Shown piece by piece: positions 40,480-50,231 of a stretch of DNA of 64,000 bases. The translations under genes were made by a program, and so were the position numbers. The DNA is from Natrinema salsiterrestre (GTDB lineage: Archaea; Halobacteriota; Halobacteria; Halobacteriales; Natrialbaceae): NCBI RefSeq assembly GCF_029502005.1, contig NZ_JAMQOT010000002.1, positions 310,001 to 374,000 on the forward strand, given 5' to 3'. The notes under the pieces are model-generated. The model saw only the letters and a program-made list of their open reading frames with translations, made no database searches and was not told where the DNA came from. Every line of letters starts with the position of its first letter. The stretch's first letter is position 1.

Positions 40480-41817
40480 TCACACCGCCGCCGTGACCTC
40501 GTCGAGGACCGCGGTATCGACGAAGACGACGACGTGATCGCCGCCGTCGACGACCGTCTCTCCGCGCGGCGTGATCAGTTCGCCGTCACGGCTGATCGCG
40601 CCGATGACGACCCCGGCGGGCAGGTCGGCCATCGCGTCCCGGATCGAGGTCTCGAAGAGCACGCTGTCGGCCTCGACCTCGATCTCGAGCACCTCCGCGC
40701 GATCGGACTCGAGCATCGCGACGTTCTCCGTCGGCTGGTCGCGGGTGAATCGGGTGATCTCCTCGGCGGTGACGAGCCGGGGGTTGACGCCGACGTCGAT
40801 TCCGACCGTCTCGAAGAGGTCGACGTACTCGCCCGACTCGACGATTCCGATCGTGCGCTCGACGCCAAGTCGCTTCGCGAGCAGGGAAACCAACAGATTC
40901 CGTTCGTCCCCCTCGAGCGCGGCGACGACGATGTCGGACTCGTCGACGTGCTCCCGAACGAGGAAATCGATATCGGTCGCGTCGCTCTCCAGGACCAGCG
41001 TTCCCGGCAACTGCTCCGCCAGTTCCCGGGCACGCGACGGGTCCCGTTCGACCAGCCGCGGCTCGAGACCTTCCGCCTCGAAGAGTCGGGCCGTCTGATA
41101 CCCGATTTCGGTACCGCCCACGATGACGACCTCGCGGGCATCCGCGAGCGTCGGGTCGGTCGTCAGCGACCCCGCGAACGCGCGAACGCTCTCCCGCGAG
41201 CCGATGACGACGACCCCGTCTCCCTCCCCGATGACCGTGTCTCCCTGCGGGATGACGACGTCATCGTCGCGCATCAACGCGGCGAACGTGAGCGATTCGA
41301 ATCGGTCGGCGTCGGAGACCGTCTCGCCGGCGATCGGGCTGTCCGCTTCGACCTCGAACTCGGCCATCTGGACGAGTCCGTCCGCGAACGTTTCGACGTC
41401 GTGTGCACCGGGTAAGCCGGCGATTCGGACGATCGTCTCGGCCGTCTGCAGATCCGTACAGACCATGAAATCGACGCCGAAGGCCCCCTTCGACTGCTCC
41501 CAGGTCCGAAGGAGGTTCGTCTTCTTGACGCGAGCGATCGTGAACGGGTCGCCGACGGCCTTCGCCGCGCCGCAGACCACGATGTTCGTCTCGTCGATGT
41601 CGGTGCTCGCGATGACCAGATCCGCGTCTTCGATGCCGGCCTCGAGGAGCGTCTCGATCGAAGTCCCGTCGCCGCGAATCGCCAGCACGTCCGCGGAGTA
41701 CGTGATCGCTTCGACGCGGTCGGGGTCCGTATCGATGACGACCACGTCGTGGTCGTCGTCGAGGCTCTCGGCGATATTCGATCCGACTTCGCCCGCGCCG
41801 ACGACGAGCACCCGCAT
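40480..41817 (-). CDS. trkA: Potassium transport regulator TrkA (two RCK units)
   Basis: 445 residues, cytoplasmic. Two NAD-binding RCK domains each followed by a regulatory RCK_C domain: VLVVGAGEVGSNIAESLDD (about 2-20), then VVIVGGTEIGYQTARLFEAE in the second. The C-terminal RCK_C ends GAISRDGELITPRGETVV. TrkA binds NAD(H)/ATP and gates the TrkH channel, key for KCl-accumulating haloarchaea. The channel gene is not in the window. Starts at ATG 41817. Confidence 0.95.
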   Translation of the reverse strand: MRVLVVGAGEVGSNIAESLDDDHDVVVIDTDPDRVEAITYSADVLAIRGDGTSIETLLEAGIEDADLVIASTDIDETNIVVCGAAKAVGDPFTIARVKKTNLLRTWEQSKGAFGVDFMVCTDLQTAETIVRIAGLPGAHDVETFADGLVQMAEFEVEADSPIAGETVSDADRFESLTFAALMRDDDVVIPQGDTVIGEGDGVVVIGSRESVRAFAGSLTTDPTLADAREVVIVGGTEIGYQTARLFEAEGLEPRLVERDPSRARELAEQLPGTLVLESDATDIDFLVREHVDESDIVVAALEGDERNLLVSLLAKRLGVERTIGIVESGEYVDLFETVGIDVGVNPRLVTAEEITRFTRDQPTENVAMLESDRAEVLEIEVEADSVLFETSIRDAMADLPAGVVIGAISRDGELITPRGETVVDGGDHVVVFVDTAVLDEVTAAV

Positions 41818-42025
41818 CAGGGCATCACCCGCGAGTATCGCGAATACGTACTGACGCTACCGCCGGTCATGTCACGACCGTCACCGCCGAGTGACAAGTG
41901 GGTTCGGCATGACTCGAGACGGTCGCCGCTCATCGAGTGATCCGTTCGGGAACGTCCCGTCTAGACGGTCGAACAGCGGACGGAACGTCAGAGAGAACGC
42001 GCCGTTTTTCGGGGCGGCCCGGTTC

Positions 42026-42547
42026 TCAGGGCATCTCGTGGACCGTCAGCTCGACGTCTCGGGGACGGCCCTCGATGTCCGCGACAAGCCGTTCGACCAC
42101 GGTTTCGGCCTCCCCGAGCAGTTTCGGCTGGACCTTCTCGACGACCCAATCTAACGAGACGAACCGCGGGAGCGAAATCGCGTTTTTGTCCGCCGAGTGA
42201 GGGTTATAGACGGCCTCGAAGTAGATCCGACTCGCCGTCTCCGCGTCCGCCGGGGCCGACTCCGGCTCCGGTTCGACGCGCCACTCGCCCCGGGCGTCGA
42301 TATCGTTGACCAGTTCCCACGCGAGCGACTCGGGCGCAGAAATATCGGTCACTCGCGAGCGGGCGGTGTAACTGAGCTTCCACCAGGCCAGCCGCAGGTC
42401 GTAGACGGAGCCGACGCCGCCGTCGCCGTTGACACGGACCTCTTTCAGATGATCCGTGTACCGCGGATACTCCCGGAAGGACTGCACGTAGGGAAAGACC
42501 TCCTCGGGCGACCGATGAGCGAGCGTACTGAGGAGAATTCTGTCCAC
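42026..42547 (-). CDS. SRPBCC (START-like) family protein
   Basis: 173 residues. The fold is seen in LAHRSPEEVFPYVQSFREYP then RYTDHLKEVRVNG, GSVYDLRLAWWKLSYTARSR and SLAWELVNDI, with the C-terminal helix FVSLDWVVEKVQPKLLGEAE. Such coenzyme-Q-binding/cyclase-like proteins bind lipophilic ligands. Starts at GTG 42547 (no in-frame ATG nearby fits). Divergent from the FAD protein at 42738. Confidence 0.85.
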   Translation of the reverse strand: MDRILLSTLAHRSPEEVFPYVQSFREYPRYTDHLKEVRVNGDGGVGSVYDLRLAWWKLSYTARSRVTDISAPESLAWELVNDIDARGEWRVEPEPESAPADAETASRIYFEAVYNPHSADKNAISLPRFVSLDWVVEKVQPKLLGEAETVVERLVADIEGRPRDVELTVHEMP

Positions 42548-42737
42548 ACCGGTGATAGAACGGGTCGGAAAGTAAGGATTGCCATACTATCCGCCGAGTT
42601 CGGTGCCGGAACCCCCTCGATTCCGTCCTCGAGCGACGGGTGACGCTCGCCGGATCGGAGAGAGCGAGAAGGGACGACCCGCAGTCCGACCGGCGGACAC
42701 CGCCACCTTCTATACCCGGAGCAGTCAACGAGGGACC

Positions 42738-43475
42738 ATGCGAGACGTCTGTATCGTCGGCGGCGGCGTCGCCGGCCTCACCGCCTCGGTTTTCACTGCT
42801 CGCGCGGGACTGGATACCCTCGTCGTCGACGGTGGCGAGTCCATCCTCGCGCGCAACGCCAGCCTCGAGAACTTCCCCGGCTTTCCGAACGGCGTCGACG
42901 CGCGCCGGCACCTGCAACTGACGCGCGAACAGGCGCGAAATTCGGGTGCCGAGTTCGAACTCGGGCGCGTAACCCACGCCGAACCCCTCGTCGAGGGCGA
43001 GCTGGAGGCCGGGTTCGTCCTCGAGACGGCGGGCGGCGAACCCCTCGAGGCGCGTCGCGTCGTCGCCGCCTCGTGGCCGACCAGCGACTACCTCGAGCCG
43101 CTGGACGTCGGCCGCATGCAGCGGGGGAGCAAGCACTTCGTGAGCGTCGACGAGGGCGGGCGGACGGCCGTGGACGGGATCTACGCCGCGGGGCGAATCG
43201 CGGACGAACCCCATCAGGCGATCGTCGCGGCCGGCCACGGGGCGAAAGTCGCCCTCGCGCTCCTCTACGACGCCGACGTTCCCTTCTATCAGGACTGGGT
43301 CGTCCCGGCGGGCTACTTCACCGGCCGCGACCGCGAGGTACCGCCCGGCTGTGAGGAGATCGACGACGCGGAGCGGCGGGAGCGCGATGAACGTGCCCGC
43401 GAACGCATGCTCGAGGCGTTTTCGGCCCCGCTCGACGAGGAGCCGACGATGCATCCGAGCGTCGATCGGGACTGA
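42738..43475 (+). CDS. Short FAD-dependent oxidoreductase, thioredoxin-reductase-like
   Basis: 245 residues. The FAD motif is DVCIVGGGVAGLTASVFTAR, and LARNASLENFPGFPNGVDAR is the loop of thioredoxin-reductase-like proteins. The end motif is DGIYAAGRIADEPHQAIVAA. It lacks the second NADPH-binding Rossmann unit and the CxxC pair, so it is not a thioredoxin reductase; the reductant is unknown. A basic Arg/Glu-rich C-terminus follows. ATG 42738. Confidence 0.85.
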   Translation: MRDVCIVGGGVAGLTASVFTARAGLDTLVVDGGESILARNASLENFPGFPNGVDARRHLQLTREQARNSGAEFELGRVTHAEPLVEGELEAGFVLETAGGEPLEARRVVAASWPTSDYLEPLDVGRMQRGSKHFVSVDEGGRTAVDGIYAAGRIADEPHQAIVAAGHGAKVALALLYDADVPFYQDWVVPAGYFTGRDREVPPGCEEIDDAERRERDERARERMLEAFSAPLDEEPTMHPSVDRD

Positions 43476-43571
43476 CCGGAGACCGCCGGGTCTGGAGCGT
43501 TCGCAGCAGTCGGACGTCCCCGGTGAATTAACACGGTTCGTGTCGAAGCCCGTACCGGTCGTTTTGAACCC

Positions 43572-45680
43572 ATGACCGAGACGAATCGATCGGATCGGGG
43601 TCCCCTCGTCACGGCCGCGGAGCGGGCCGCGTTCGGCGTCGCGACGCGATACGCCCGAACGAACGATCTCGCGACGCCGGCCGAACGGGCCTATCTCGAG
43701 GCGCTCGAGGAGTCGCGTCGCGAGATCCTGCATCGATTCGTTCGCGGGCTGTTGCGCGGGGATCCCATCGGCCTTCCCGACGTCCGGTTCGTCCCGCTCG
43801 AGTCCTCGGCGGCTCCGGTGCTTCCGGACGAGCCCGCCCCGCTCTCCGCGCTCGAGGGCGACCGGTTAGAGTCGATCGTCGCGTCGCTCCCCGAGGAGTG
43901 TCGGCACGTCGCGTTCATCCCACTGCCGGCCAGCGGGAGCGCGCTGTGCGCCGGGATCGCGGCGACGCACGGGTACGACCGGGTTCGGCTGACCGGGCCG
44001 GTCAGTCGCTGGTCGCCGACCGCGACTGCTCTCGAGCGCGTCTCGCACCCGGTCGATCTCGTCCCACCGCTCGAGTGCGAGGGCGCGTTCAGCGACGCGG
44101 CGCAGGCCGAGCGGATCCGGGCGGAAGTCGCCGAGAGCGTTGCCAACCTCGCGCTCGCACGGCTCGGGGCGGCCGTTCAGGCGCGTGGGGTTCCGGACGA
44201 CGGATCGAAATCGCCGCTCGAGGCGATCCCGACCCGTATTTCGGCCGCGGCGGCCGCCGCGTCGTTCGAACGGATCGTCACCGGCGGGCACCCGTTCCAC
44301 CCCAGCGGCAAGATCCGGCGGGGGATGACTCCCAGCGACGGGCTCGCGTACGCACCCGAGTTCACCGACCGGATCGACCTCCGGTTCGTCGCGATCGACC
44401 GCGCGTACGCCCTCGAGACGCGCACGCCGGGGTCCGATAGCATGACCGGGCGGCTGTTCGGGGCGTTCGACGGACTCGAGGACGCGCTCGAGCGGGCCGT
44501 GCCCGCGACGCGCGATCCGAGCGAGTACGCCGTCGTTCCCGTCCATCCGCTCCAGTACCATCGCACGGTTCCGGACCGTTACGCCCGCCAGCGCGCCGAC
44601 GGGCGCGTCGTTCCGATCCCCGAGTACGCTCGTCCCGCGACGCCACAGCTGAACCTTCGAACGGTAGTCCCGTACGAGACCGACCGAACCGGGGACGATC
44701 CGCTTCCACACTGCAAGCTCGCGATCCCCGTCCAGACGACGAACGTCGTCCGAACGCTGTCGCCCCAGGCCGTGGCGAACGGGCCGCGAGTGACCGCCGT
44801 CCTGCGAGCGATCGAGCGACGGGAATCGTTCGAGCGGCTGGGACTGCTGGCCGAACCCGCCGCGACGTGTTACTATCCGTCCGGCGGCCCCCACACGAGC
44901 GGCGCGGCGTTCGACGACGCCCGCCACCTCTCCGGACTGGTGCGGACGCCGCCCGAAGCACACCCGCTCGTGACGGCGGGCACGATACCGATCGCGGCCT
45001 CCAGCCTCGTCGCCGACTCGCCCGCCAGCGGACGGCCCCTCGTCTGCGATCTGATCGATCGATACGGGGCGAACGCAGCGACGGGCACTGCGAGAGCGGC
45101 GCTCGAGTTCGTCGCCGACTACGCTCGGGTCGTCGTCCCCGAACAGCTCCGACTGCTCTGCGCCTACGGGATCGCCCTCGAGAGTCACCTCCAGAACAGC
45201 CTGATCGTCTTCGACGTCGACGACGCGCGCCCGGTCGCGACGCTGGTTCGCGACCTCGGCGGTATCCGCGTTCACCGCGGCCGACTCGCGGAGCACGGCG
45301 TCTCGCTCGAGCCGTATCCGGAGTCGGATCTGGACGCCGACGGGTCGGACGCGCTCTACCGGAAACTGTACTACGCGCTCTTCCAGAACCACCTCGCGGA
45401 GCTCGTCGCGACGATCGGCCACGAGTCGGGCGTCGACGAGCGGGCCTGCTGGCGGCTGATCCGCGAGCAGTGCGACCGCGCGTTCGAACGGATTCGCGCG
45501 GACGCGGACGTTCTCGAATCGAGGATTCGGCGCGACGAACGGGCGCTGTTCGGTGAGCGAGCGGTTCACAAAGCACTGACCGCGATGCGACTCCGGGGCA
45601 AGCGCCACGAGTACGTCACGAGCGACGTGTCGAACCCGCTCTCTCCGGCCGGTCGGAACCGAATCGACGTCCCGGAATAG
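43572..45680 (+). CDS. IucA/IucC-family NRPS-independent siderophore synthetase
   Basis: 702 residues. The NIS synthetase core condenses citrate-type carboxylates with amines using ATP. Motifs: TGGHPFHPSGKIRRGM (ATP-binding loop), VVPVHPLQYHRTVPD, HCKLAIPVQTTNVVRTLSPQ, and near the C-terminus ALESHLQNSLIVFDVDDA. The FhuF-like end is ALFQNHLAELVAT. A complete protein, but no other siderophore gene is next to it, so it acts alone or with genes elsewhere. Starts at ATG 43572; stop 45680. Confidence 0.93.
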   Translation: MTETNRSDRGPLVTAAERAAFGVATRYARTNDLATPAERAYLEALEESRREILHRFVRGLLRGDPIGLPDVRFVPLESSAAPVLPDEPAPLSALEGDRLESIVASLPEECRHVAFIPLPASGSALCAGIAATHGYDRVRLTGPVSRWSPTATALERVSHPVDLVPPLECEGAFSDAAQAERIRAEVAESVANLALARLGAAVQARGVPDDGSKSPLEAIPTRISAAAAAASFERIVTGGHPFHPSGKIRRGMTPSDGLAYAPEFTDRIDLRFVAIDRAYALETRTPGSDSMTGRLFGAFDGLEDALERAVPATRDPSEYAVVPVHPLQYHRTVPDRYARQRADGRVVPIPEYARPATPQLNLRTVVPYETDRTGDDPLPHCKLAIPVQTTNVVRTLSPQAVANGPRVTAVLRAIERRESFERLGLLAEPAATCYYPSGGPHTSGAAFDDARHLSGLVRTPPEAHPLVTAGTIPIAASSLVADSPASGRPLVCDLIDRYGANAATGTARAALEFVADYARVVVPEQLRLLCAYGIALESHLQNSLIVFDVDDARPVATLVRDLGGIRVHRGRLAEHGVSLEPYPESDLDADGSDALYRKLYYALFQNHLAELVATIGHESGVDERACWRLIREQCDRAFERIRADADVLESRIRRDERALFGERAVHKALTAMRLRGKRHEYVTSDVSNPLSPAGRNRIDVPE

Positions 45681-45758
45681 ACGAGGTACCCGATGCGGTC
45701 TGGACGGTTCTGGCTCGCCCGTCGCGTTCGAAACCGATAGCTGGCAGCCGCTCGTCGA

Positions 45759-45878
45759 TCAGGTCGCCTCGAGGGCGCACGCGGGACTACAGAATTCCCG
45801 ATCGGCCGCTTCGGAGTCCGGATACGCCGTGAAATCGTCACCACACTGTTCGCACGTGACGGTTTCGAAGTCGGACAT
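45759..45878 (-). CDS. Small zinc-finger protein, 39 residues
   Basis: Reads MSDFETVTCEQCGDDFTAYP, then FCSPACALEAT. Two CxxC/CxxxC pairs would bind one zinc ion. It resembles DUF7576 haloarchaeal zinc proteins. The start ATG 45878 is chosen; a longer basic frame upstream is rejected. Confidence 0.7.
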   Translation of the reverse strand: MSDFETVTCEQCGDDFTAYPDSEAADREFCSPACALEAT

Positions 45879-46070
45879 GCTCGGTCGAATGCTGGTGATT
45901 CGGATGGGAAAACGTATCGGACCCGGTTCGATTCCGCGAGTCACCGGCCGCACCGGCTCGTTCTCCCGCCGTCCCCACCTCGTTCACGGTACCGGTTCCG
46001 ACAGCCGGACCGGTTCACCGACGGGTCGCTGCGAACCGAATAACGGACGGTGTGCTTATGTAGATGCGGA

Positions 46071-46280
46071 ATGACAACGTGGAACATGGACGGTGTCCTG
46101 AACGAGACGACCAACAAGATCCACAAGTACGAGTCCGGCCAGTCGGACTTTCAGACGAGTTGTGGGGCGACCTCCCACGTCGCACACGAGCACCTCCGAC
46201 TGATTCCCGTCGAGCAGGCGACCGGCGATAGCGACGTGAACAGATGCGGTCGCTGCTTCGACGACGGCGGCGGGTACTAG
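46071..46280 (+). CDS. Small haloarchaeal protein with cysteine/histidine motif
   Basis: 69 residues: MTTWNMDGVLNETTNKIHKY then TSCGATSHVAHEHLRLIPVE and NRCGRCFDDGGGY. Cys, His and CxxC suggest a zinc site. A TATA-like GCTTATG lies about 28 nt upstream of ATG 46071, fitting a leaderless transcript. No family name is recalled; complete and probably real. Confidence 0.7.
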   Translation: MTTWNMDGVLNETTNKIHKYESGQSDFQTSCGATSHVAHEHLRLIPVEQATGDSDVNRCGRCFDDGGGY

Positions 46281-46301
46281 CGGGCGACGAGGACACGACG
46301 C

Positions 46302-47234
46302 TCAGACGACCCGTAACTCGGTCGTCCAGAACGAACGGACCGCGTCCTTGAGCGCGGGCTTCGGATCGCCGGTCGCGTCGACGGCGGCCGTCGCGGTCGG
46401 CTCGAGCGCTGATTCTTCGACGAGTGCGTCGACGGTGCCGCGCTGGCCGACGAGGTACAGCGGCGTGTCGGCGGACTCGCCGCCCGGTTCGTACGCGGCG
46501 AGGGCGTCCCGACAGCGCTCGAGGTGGTCGTCGATCTGCTCGTCGCGGATCCGCTCGAACCGCGCCTGCGAGAACCCGCCTTTCGAATGGCTTCCCTTCA
46601 CGTCGCTCTCGAAGCCGCGGTACTCGACGCGTTCGTCGCCCTCGTAGACGCCGACGGCGAAGAGGTCGGTTCGGACGAGCGCGACCGCGTGTCGCCCGGT
46701 CGGCAGGAACCGCTCGCGCTCGAGGGCGAACCGATCGCTCCAGGTCGCGTCGCGATCGGGTACGATCGGCGGCTCGAGGGTCACCGCAAGCACGCCGGCG
46801 TCGTCGACGCAGCAGAGACACGGTGCAGCGTCGTCGACGAGGGCGAGGCGATCGCCGAGAACGTCCGTCAGGTCGTCCCTGACGGACTCGGGTAGTCCGT
46901 CTTCGTCCACGCCGGCGGTCAGCGCCCCTTCGGGACCCGTTCGGAACGAGGCGAGTCGGTCGAGCACTGCCTCGAGGCGAGCACCGCGCAGGTGATCGCG
47001 CCGACGGACGGAGACTCCGGGTTCGGCGTCGGTACCCCGTTCGAGGTCCCCCTCGAGCTGGGCGATTCTGTCCTCGAGCCGGTTGACCCGCTCTTCGGCG
47101 TCCTGTCTGGCGGTCGCGGCGTCGGCCCGGCGGTCGGATTCCGCCTCGTATCGGTTTCGCAACCGCTCGTTCTCCGCCTCGAGCTCGTCGATTCGGTCCT
47201 TGAGCGATGCGCGGCCGAGCAGCTCATCGAGCAT
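46302..47234 (-). CDS. Vms1/Ankzf1 (VLRF1)-family peptidyl-tRNA hydrolase
   Basis: 310 residues. A long coiled coil (about 8-75: LKDRIDELEAENERLRNRYE) leads to a release-factor-like domain with the GSHSKGGFSQARFERIRDEQ segment; the catalytic Gln sits in GGFSQ. This family releases stalled peptides from tRNA on the 50S subunit during ribosome rescue. CLCCVDDAGVL also occurs. ATG 47234 (MLDELLGRASLKDRI) is preferred over the basic upstream frame. It is followed upstream by the DUF5802 gene. Confidence 0.86.
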   Translation of the reverse strand: MLDELLGRASLKDRIDELEAENERLRNRYEAESDRRADAATARQDAEERVNRLEDRIAQLEGDLERGTDAEPGVSVRRRDHLRGARLEAVLDRLASFRTGPEGALTAGVDEDGLPESVRDDLTDVLGDRLALVDDAAPCLCCVDDAGVLAVTLEPPIVPDRDATWSDRFALERERFLPTGRHAVALVRTDLFAVGVYEGDERVEYRGFESDVKGSHSKGGFSQARFERIRDEQIDDHLERCRDALAAYEPGGESADTPLYLVGQRGTVDALVEESALEPTATAAVDATGDPKPALKDAVRSFWTTELRVV

Positions 47235-47263
47235 CCGGCCGAACACGCGCAGTGCGCGTACTT

Positions 47264-47659
47264 TTAGGTTCCGGCGTCGGGCAGGTCGTCGTCGGTCGGT
47301 CCGGCGCCCACGCCGTCGCGCCACCCGCCGGTGAATGCGAGCAACTGCTGGGCCCGCTCTCGCCTGGCGAGGAAGACTTCCCGAAGCGAGGGCGGGTTCC
47401 TGATCTCGGTTCCCTCGAGCATCGATTCCGGGAGCGCGAGCGTGTTCGCCGGGACGTTCGTCCCCCCGTGAACCGGGAAGTGTCGCGACTCGAGTTTCAT
47501 CACGAGCGGCGTATCGAGGCGCTCGAGCCCGTCGCCCGTCGCGTACACCGCTTCGTTGATCCGCTCGTGTTGCTCGCTGTCCATGAGTGCGTGATCCCCG
47601 TCGGTGGGAGTCACGTAGAGTCGTCCGAGATAATAGCTACGCGAGAACACCTCGAACAT
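47264..47659 (-). CDS. DUF5802 family protein
   Basis: 131 residues: MFEVFSRSYYLGRLYVTPTD, RINEAVYATGDGLERLDTP, LVMKLESRHFPVHGGTNVPA and LREVFLARRERAQQLLAF. I recognise the family only by its DUF name; it is common to haloarchaea. Located 29 bp upstream of the Vms1-like gene, same strand. ATG 47659. Confidence 0.8.
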   Translation of the reverse strand: MFEVFSRSYYLGRLYVTPTDGDHALMDSEQHERINEAVYATGDGLERLDTPLVMKLESRHFPVHGGTNVPANTLALPESMLEGTEIRNPPSLREVFLARRERAQQLLAFTGGWRDGVGAGPTDDDLPDAGT

Positions 47660-47907
47660 GCTAACTAGTACCATGGTCTGGGGCGATATAACTGTTTGCA
47701 GATACGTTTAAATCGGCGCGCTATCGGACCGATCTCTCGAACGCACCGCGCCGGTCGGTGATCGGTCGCCGATCGGTTTCCCGAATCGATCACGGAAATT
47801 GTGGCCTTCTTGAACGCTCAAAACGAATTTCAACCGCCAGCAGAACCGAGTAAACGGTTCGAACGAAGGTTCGCCTTTTTATTATGTACCGGACAACGAA
47901 GAAGTCG

Positions 47908-48672
47908 ATGACAACCACTCGGTCGGTCGCCCTCCTCGTAACCCTCACCGTCGTCGGGCTGACGGTCGCACCGCTCGCGAGCGGTGCCGTCGTGGGTTCG
48001 TTAGGGGCCGAACCAACCCAGTCCGACCAGTCCGAGACGACGACGACGAACGCGTCCGTCGGGACGTTGATGCAGGCGAACGCGGCCGACACCGAGACCA
48101 CGGTCGAGTCCGAGATGTTCGACGCGGCGTACGAAACTGCGGACAACGATAGCCGAGCCGCCGTCGTCAGTGATCGAACCGCCGAACTGGACGATCAGTT
48201 GTCCGAGCTCCGATCCGAACGCGAAACCCTCCGGGACGAGCGGGAGAGCCTCTCTCCCGGCGAGTACCGATCCCGGATGGCGAAGCTGACGGTCGAAATC
48301 GCGAGTCTCGAGCGGTCGATCGATAGAACCGCGGATCGGGCCAGCGAGGCCGGCGTCAACGAGACCGAGCTCGAAGCGCTTCGAGGAGACGCGCGGACCA
48401 TTCGGCGGAACGCCTCGGCGGACGCCGGCCCCGGAACCGCAGCGGTCGCTCGAGGACTGTCGAAGTCTAACGAGTCACCCGGCGTCGGCGCCGGACCGCC
48501 GGACGACCGCGGTCCACCTGTCGCCGACGGAGCATCCAAAAAGGACGATAGCCGAGGAAACAACGGGGCAACGGGAAACGGTCCTGACAACGCAGGGACG
48601 GGGAACAGTCCGGATAAAGGGTCGACGGGATCGTCGTCCGGTTCGTCGAACGGCGGCCCTCCCGACAAGTAA
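47908..48672 (+). CDS. Secreted coiled-coil protein of unknown function
   Basis: About 254 residues. A Sec signal (SVALLVTLTVVGLTVAPLAS) is followed by a Thr/Ser-rich stretch and a coiled coil (DDQLSELRSERETLRDERES, LTVEIASLERSIDRTADRAS). The C-terminal 70 residues are Gly/Asn/Ser/Asp-rich and disordered. ATG 47908 is preferred because TTTTTATT at 47875-47882 lies about 27 nt before it; ATG 47884 is also in frame. The gene is next to a winged-helix regulator with the same orientation, a common pairing in haloarchaea. Confidence 0.75.
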   Translation: MTTTRSVALLVTLTVVGLTVAPLASGAVVGSLGAEPTQSDQSETTTTNASVGTLMQANAADTETTVESEMFDAAYETADNDSRAAVVSDRTAELDDQLSELRSERETLRDERESLSPGEYRSRMAKLTVEIASLERSIDRTADRASEAGVNETELEALRGDARTIRRNASADAGPGTAAVARGLSKSNESPGVGAGPPDDRGPPVADGASKKDDSRGNNGATGNGPDNAGTGNSPDKGSTGSSSGSSNGGPPDK

Positions 48673-48827
48673 ATCGAACGTCGGACGTCCCGCGAGGACG
48701 GTACCGGACGCGTCTTATCCGACCGGTGGTGGCAGCTAGTTCTACACTCGACGCCACGGACGGGAGTCGATAACTCGCACCCAGCGAGCAGACACGCTTT
48801 TCAGCGGTGATCACTTACCAGCGCTCG

Positions 48828-49487
48828 ATGGACTCCGCCGCGTTGTTGGATTTACTCGGGAACGAAAACCGAAGACGGATCCTTCGGCTGCTCGCCCGCA
48901 AACCCTGTTACGTCACCGAAATCTCGGAATACCTCGGCGTGAGTCCCAAGGCGGTGATCGAACACCTCCGGAAACTCGAGGAGGCCGGACTGATCGAGAG
49001 CCGCGTCGACGATCAGCGGCGGAAGTACTTCCACATCGCCCGGAACGTGCGGCTCGAGGTGAACGTCTCGCCGTACGGATTCGCGAGCAAGAGCGCCTAT
49101 CCGGCGAACAGCAGTTTCGATATCACGACGTGTCGACACCTCACCTTCGACGACTCCTGGGAGGAGACCGACGATCTCGACGAACTCCTCGCCGCGCTGG
49201 AGGACTTCGAACAACTCGAGAACGAACTATCACTCGCCCAGCGGTGGGTACAGGGCCGGCTTCACGACGTGCTCGATAGTATCTCCGAGACCGTCGGTGC
49301 CGGCCCCGAGAGTCGGATCTACGCCGATCTCCTCGCCAGCGTTCGCTCGGAGCCGAAATCGGTCGGCCAACTCAGCGAGGACATCGACGCGCCCCGCGAG
49401 GTCGTCGCGGAACTGCTCGAGGTGATGGCCGACAACGGCGTCGTTCGCCGAACGGAGCGCGGCTGGGAGTTGACGACGAGCGGGTAG
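48828..49487 (+). CDS. ArsR-like winged-helix transcriptional regulator
   Basis: 219 residues. Winged-helix domain: DLLGNENRRRILRLLARKPC, YVTEISEYLGVSPKAVIEHL and KLEEAGLIESRVDD. A second HTH appears near the C-terminus (VGQLSEDIDAPREVVAELLE). The middle region (about 75-160) has LNSSFDITTCRHLTF-like sensor sequence, read here as SSFDITTCRHLTFDDSW. The sensed ligand is unknown. ATG 48828 is chosen. A secreted coiled-coil protein gene precedes it. Confidence 0.84.
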   Translation: MDSAALLDLLGNENRRRILRLLARKPCYVTEISEYLGVSPKAVIEHLRKLEEAGLIESRVDDQRRKYFHIARNVRLEVNVSPYGFASKSAYPANSSFDITTCRHLTFDDSWEETDDLDELLAALEDFEQLENELSLAQRWVQGRLHDVLDSISETVGAGPESRIYADLLASVRSEPKSVGQLSEDIDAPREVVAELLEVMADNGVVRRTERGWELTTSG

Positions 49488-49504
49488 GAGAGCCGTAACG
49501 CGAC

Positions 49505-50149
49505 TCACTCGATATCCGTCGAGAGCCCGTCGCGGAGATCCCGGCCGAAGTAGTAGCCCACGAGGGACACGAGGAGTCCAACGGTTGCGCCCACCGCGAC
49601 GACCCGCTGGCCGGAGCCGGCGGCGGCGATGAACACGTGATTGAGCACCGCTGCGACGCCCCCGACCGAGATCCCGGCCGCGCCGACCTCGAGATAGCGC
49701 CGCTTCGAGGCGAGCAGGCCGACGGTGAAGGCGGCGGCGAACATGCCGATCATGCGACCGGCGATCGGCAACACGGTGTCGCCGGCCAGCAGGCTGGCAC
49801 TGAGGACGCCCACGAGCGCGAGGAACGACTTCGGCGAAAAGTACCGTCCGAACGAGAGCCGCGACGTGAGCGGGGAGAGCCACGAGCGCGACGACCCCGT
49901 CTCGGTCTCGCCGACGGAGCCGGCGACGGGTTCGAGGCCGTCGGCCGGTCGGTGATCGACGCCGACGGACGAATCCGGGAGGTCGCTATCGCCGGCCCGA
50001 TCCGTCGACCCGTCCGCGGACTCTGGCGATCGGTTCCCGGCGTCGACGTCCGAATCCGAGAGCAGGCGCTCCGTCTCCTCGAGGAGGTCGTCGGTAGCGG
50101 GGGCGTCTCGGTCCCGGGTCTCGGTCACCTCGTCCGAGCGGTCGCTCAT
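49505..50149 (-). CDS. Acidic-tailed membrane protein
   Basis: 214 residues. The first 90 residues are acidic and disordered. Then four helices: SFLALVGVLSASLLAGDTVL, AGRMIGMFAAAFTVGLLASK, AAGISVGGVAAVLNHVFIAA and VAVGATVGLLVSLVGYYFG. DUF456-like in pattern but not certain. ATG 50149; convergent with the ArsR-like gene. Confidence 0.65.
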   Translation of the reverse strand: MSDRSDEVTETRDRDAPATDDLLEETERLLSDSDVDAGNRSPESADGSTDRAGDSDLPDSSVGVDHRPADGLEPVAGSVGETETGSSRSWLSPLTSRLSFGRYFSPKSFLALVGVLSASLLAGDTVLPIAGRMIGMFAAAFTVGLLASKRRYLEVGAAGISVGGVAAVLNHVFIAAAGSGQRVVAVGATVGLLVSLVGYYFGRDLRDGLSTDIE

Positions 50150-50231
50150 ATGTCAACTGAGGCCAGCCTCCGTTATGGGCCTTTCCCCGCGCGGCCGCAG
50201 GGTATAGGGGGCCCGCCGTCCCACTGCGACC

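Noticed and set aside
43866-45608. 580-codon minus-strand frame opposite the siderophore synthetase
   Set aside because: Antisense shadow; lacks any domain and overlaps a gene with conserved motifs throughout.
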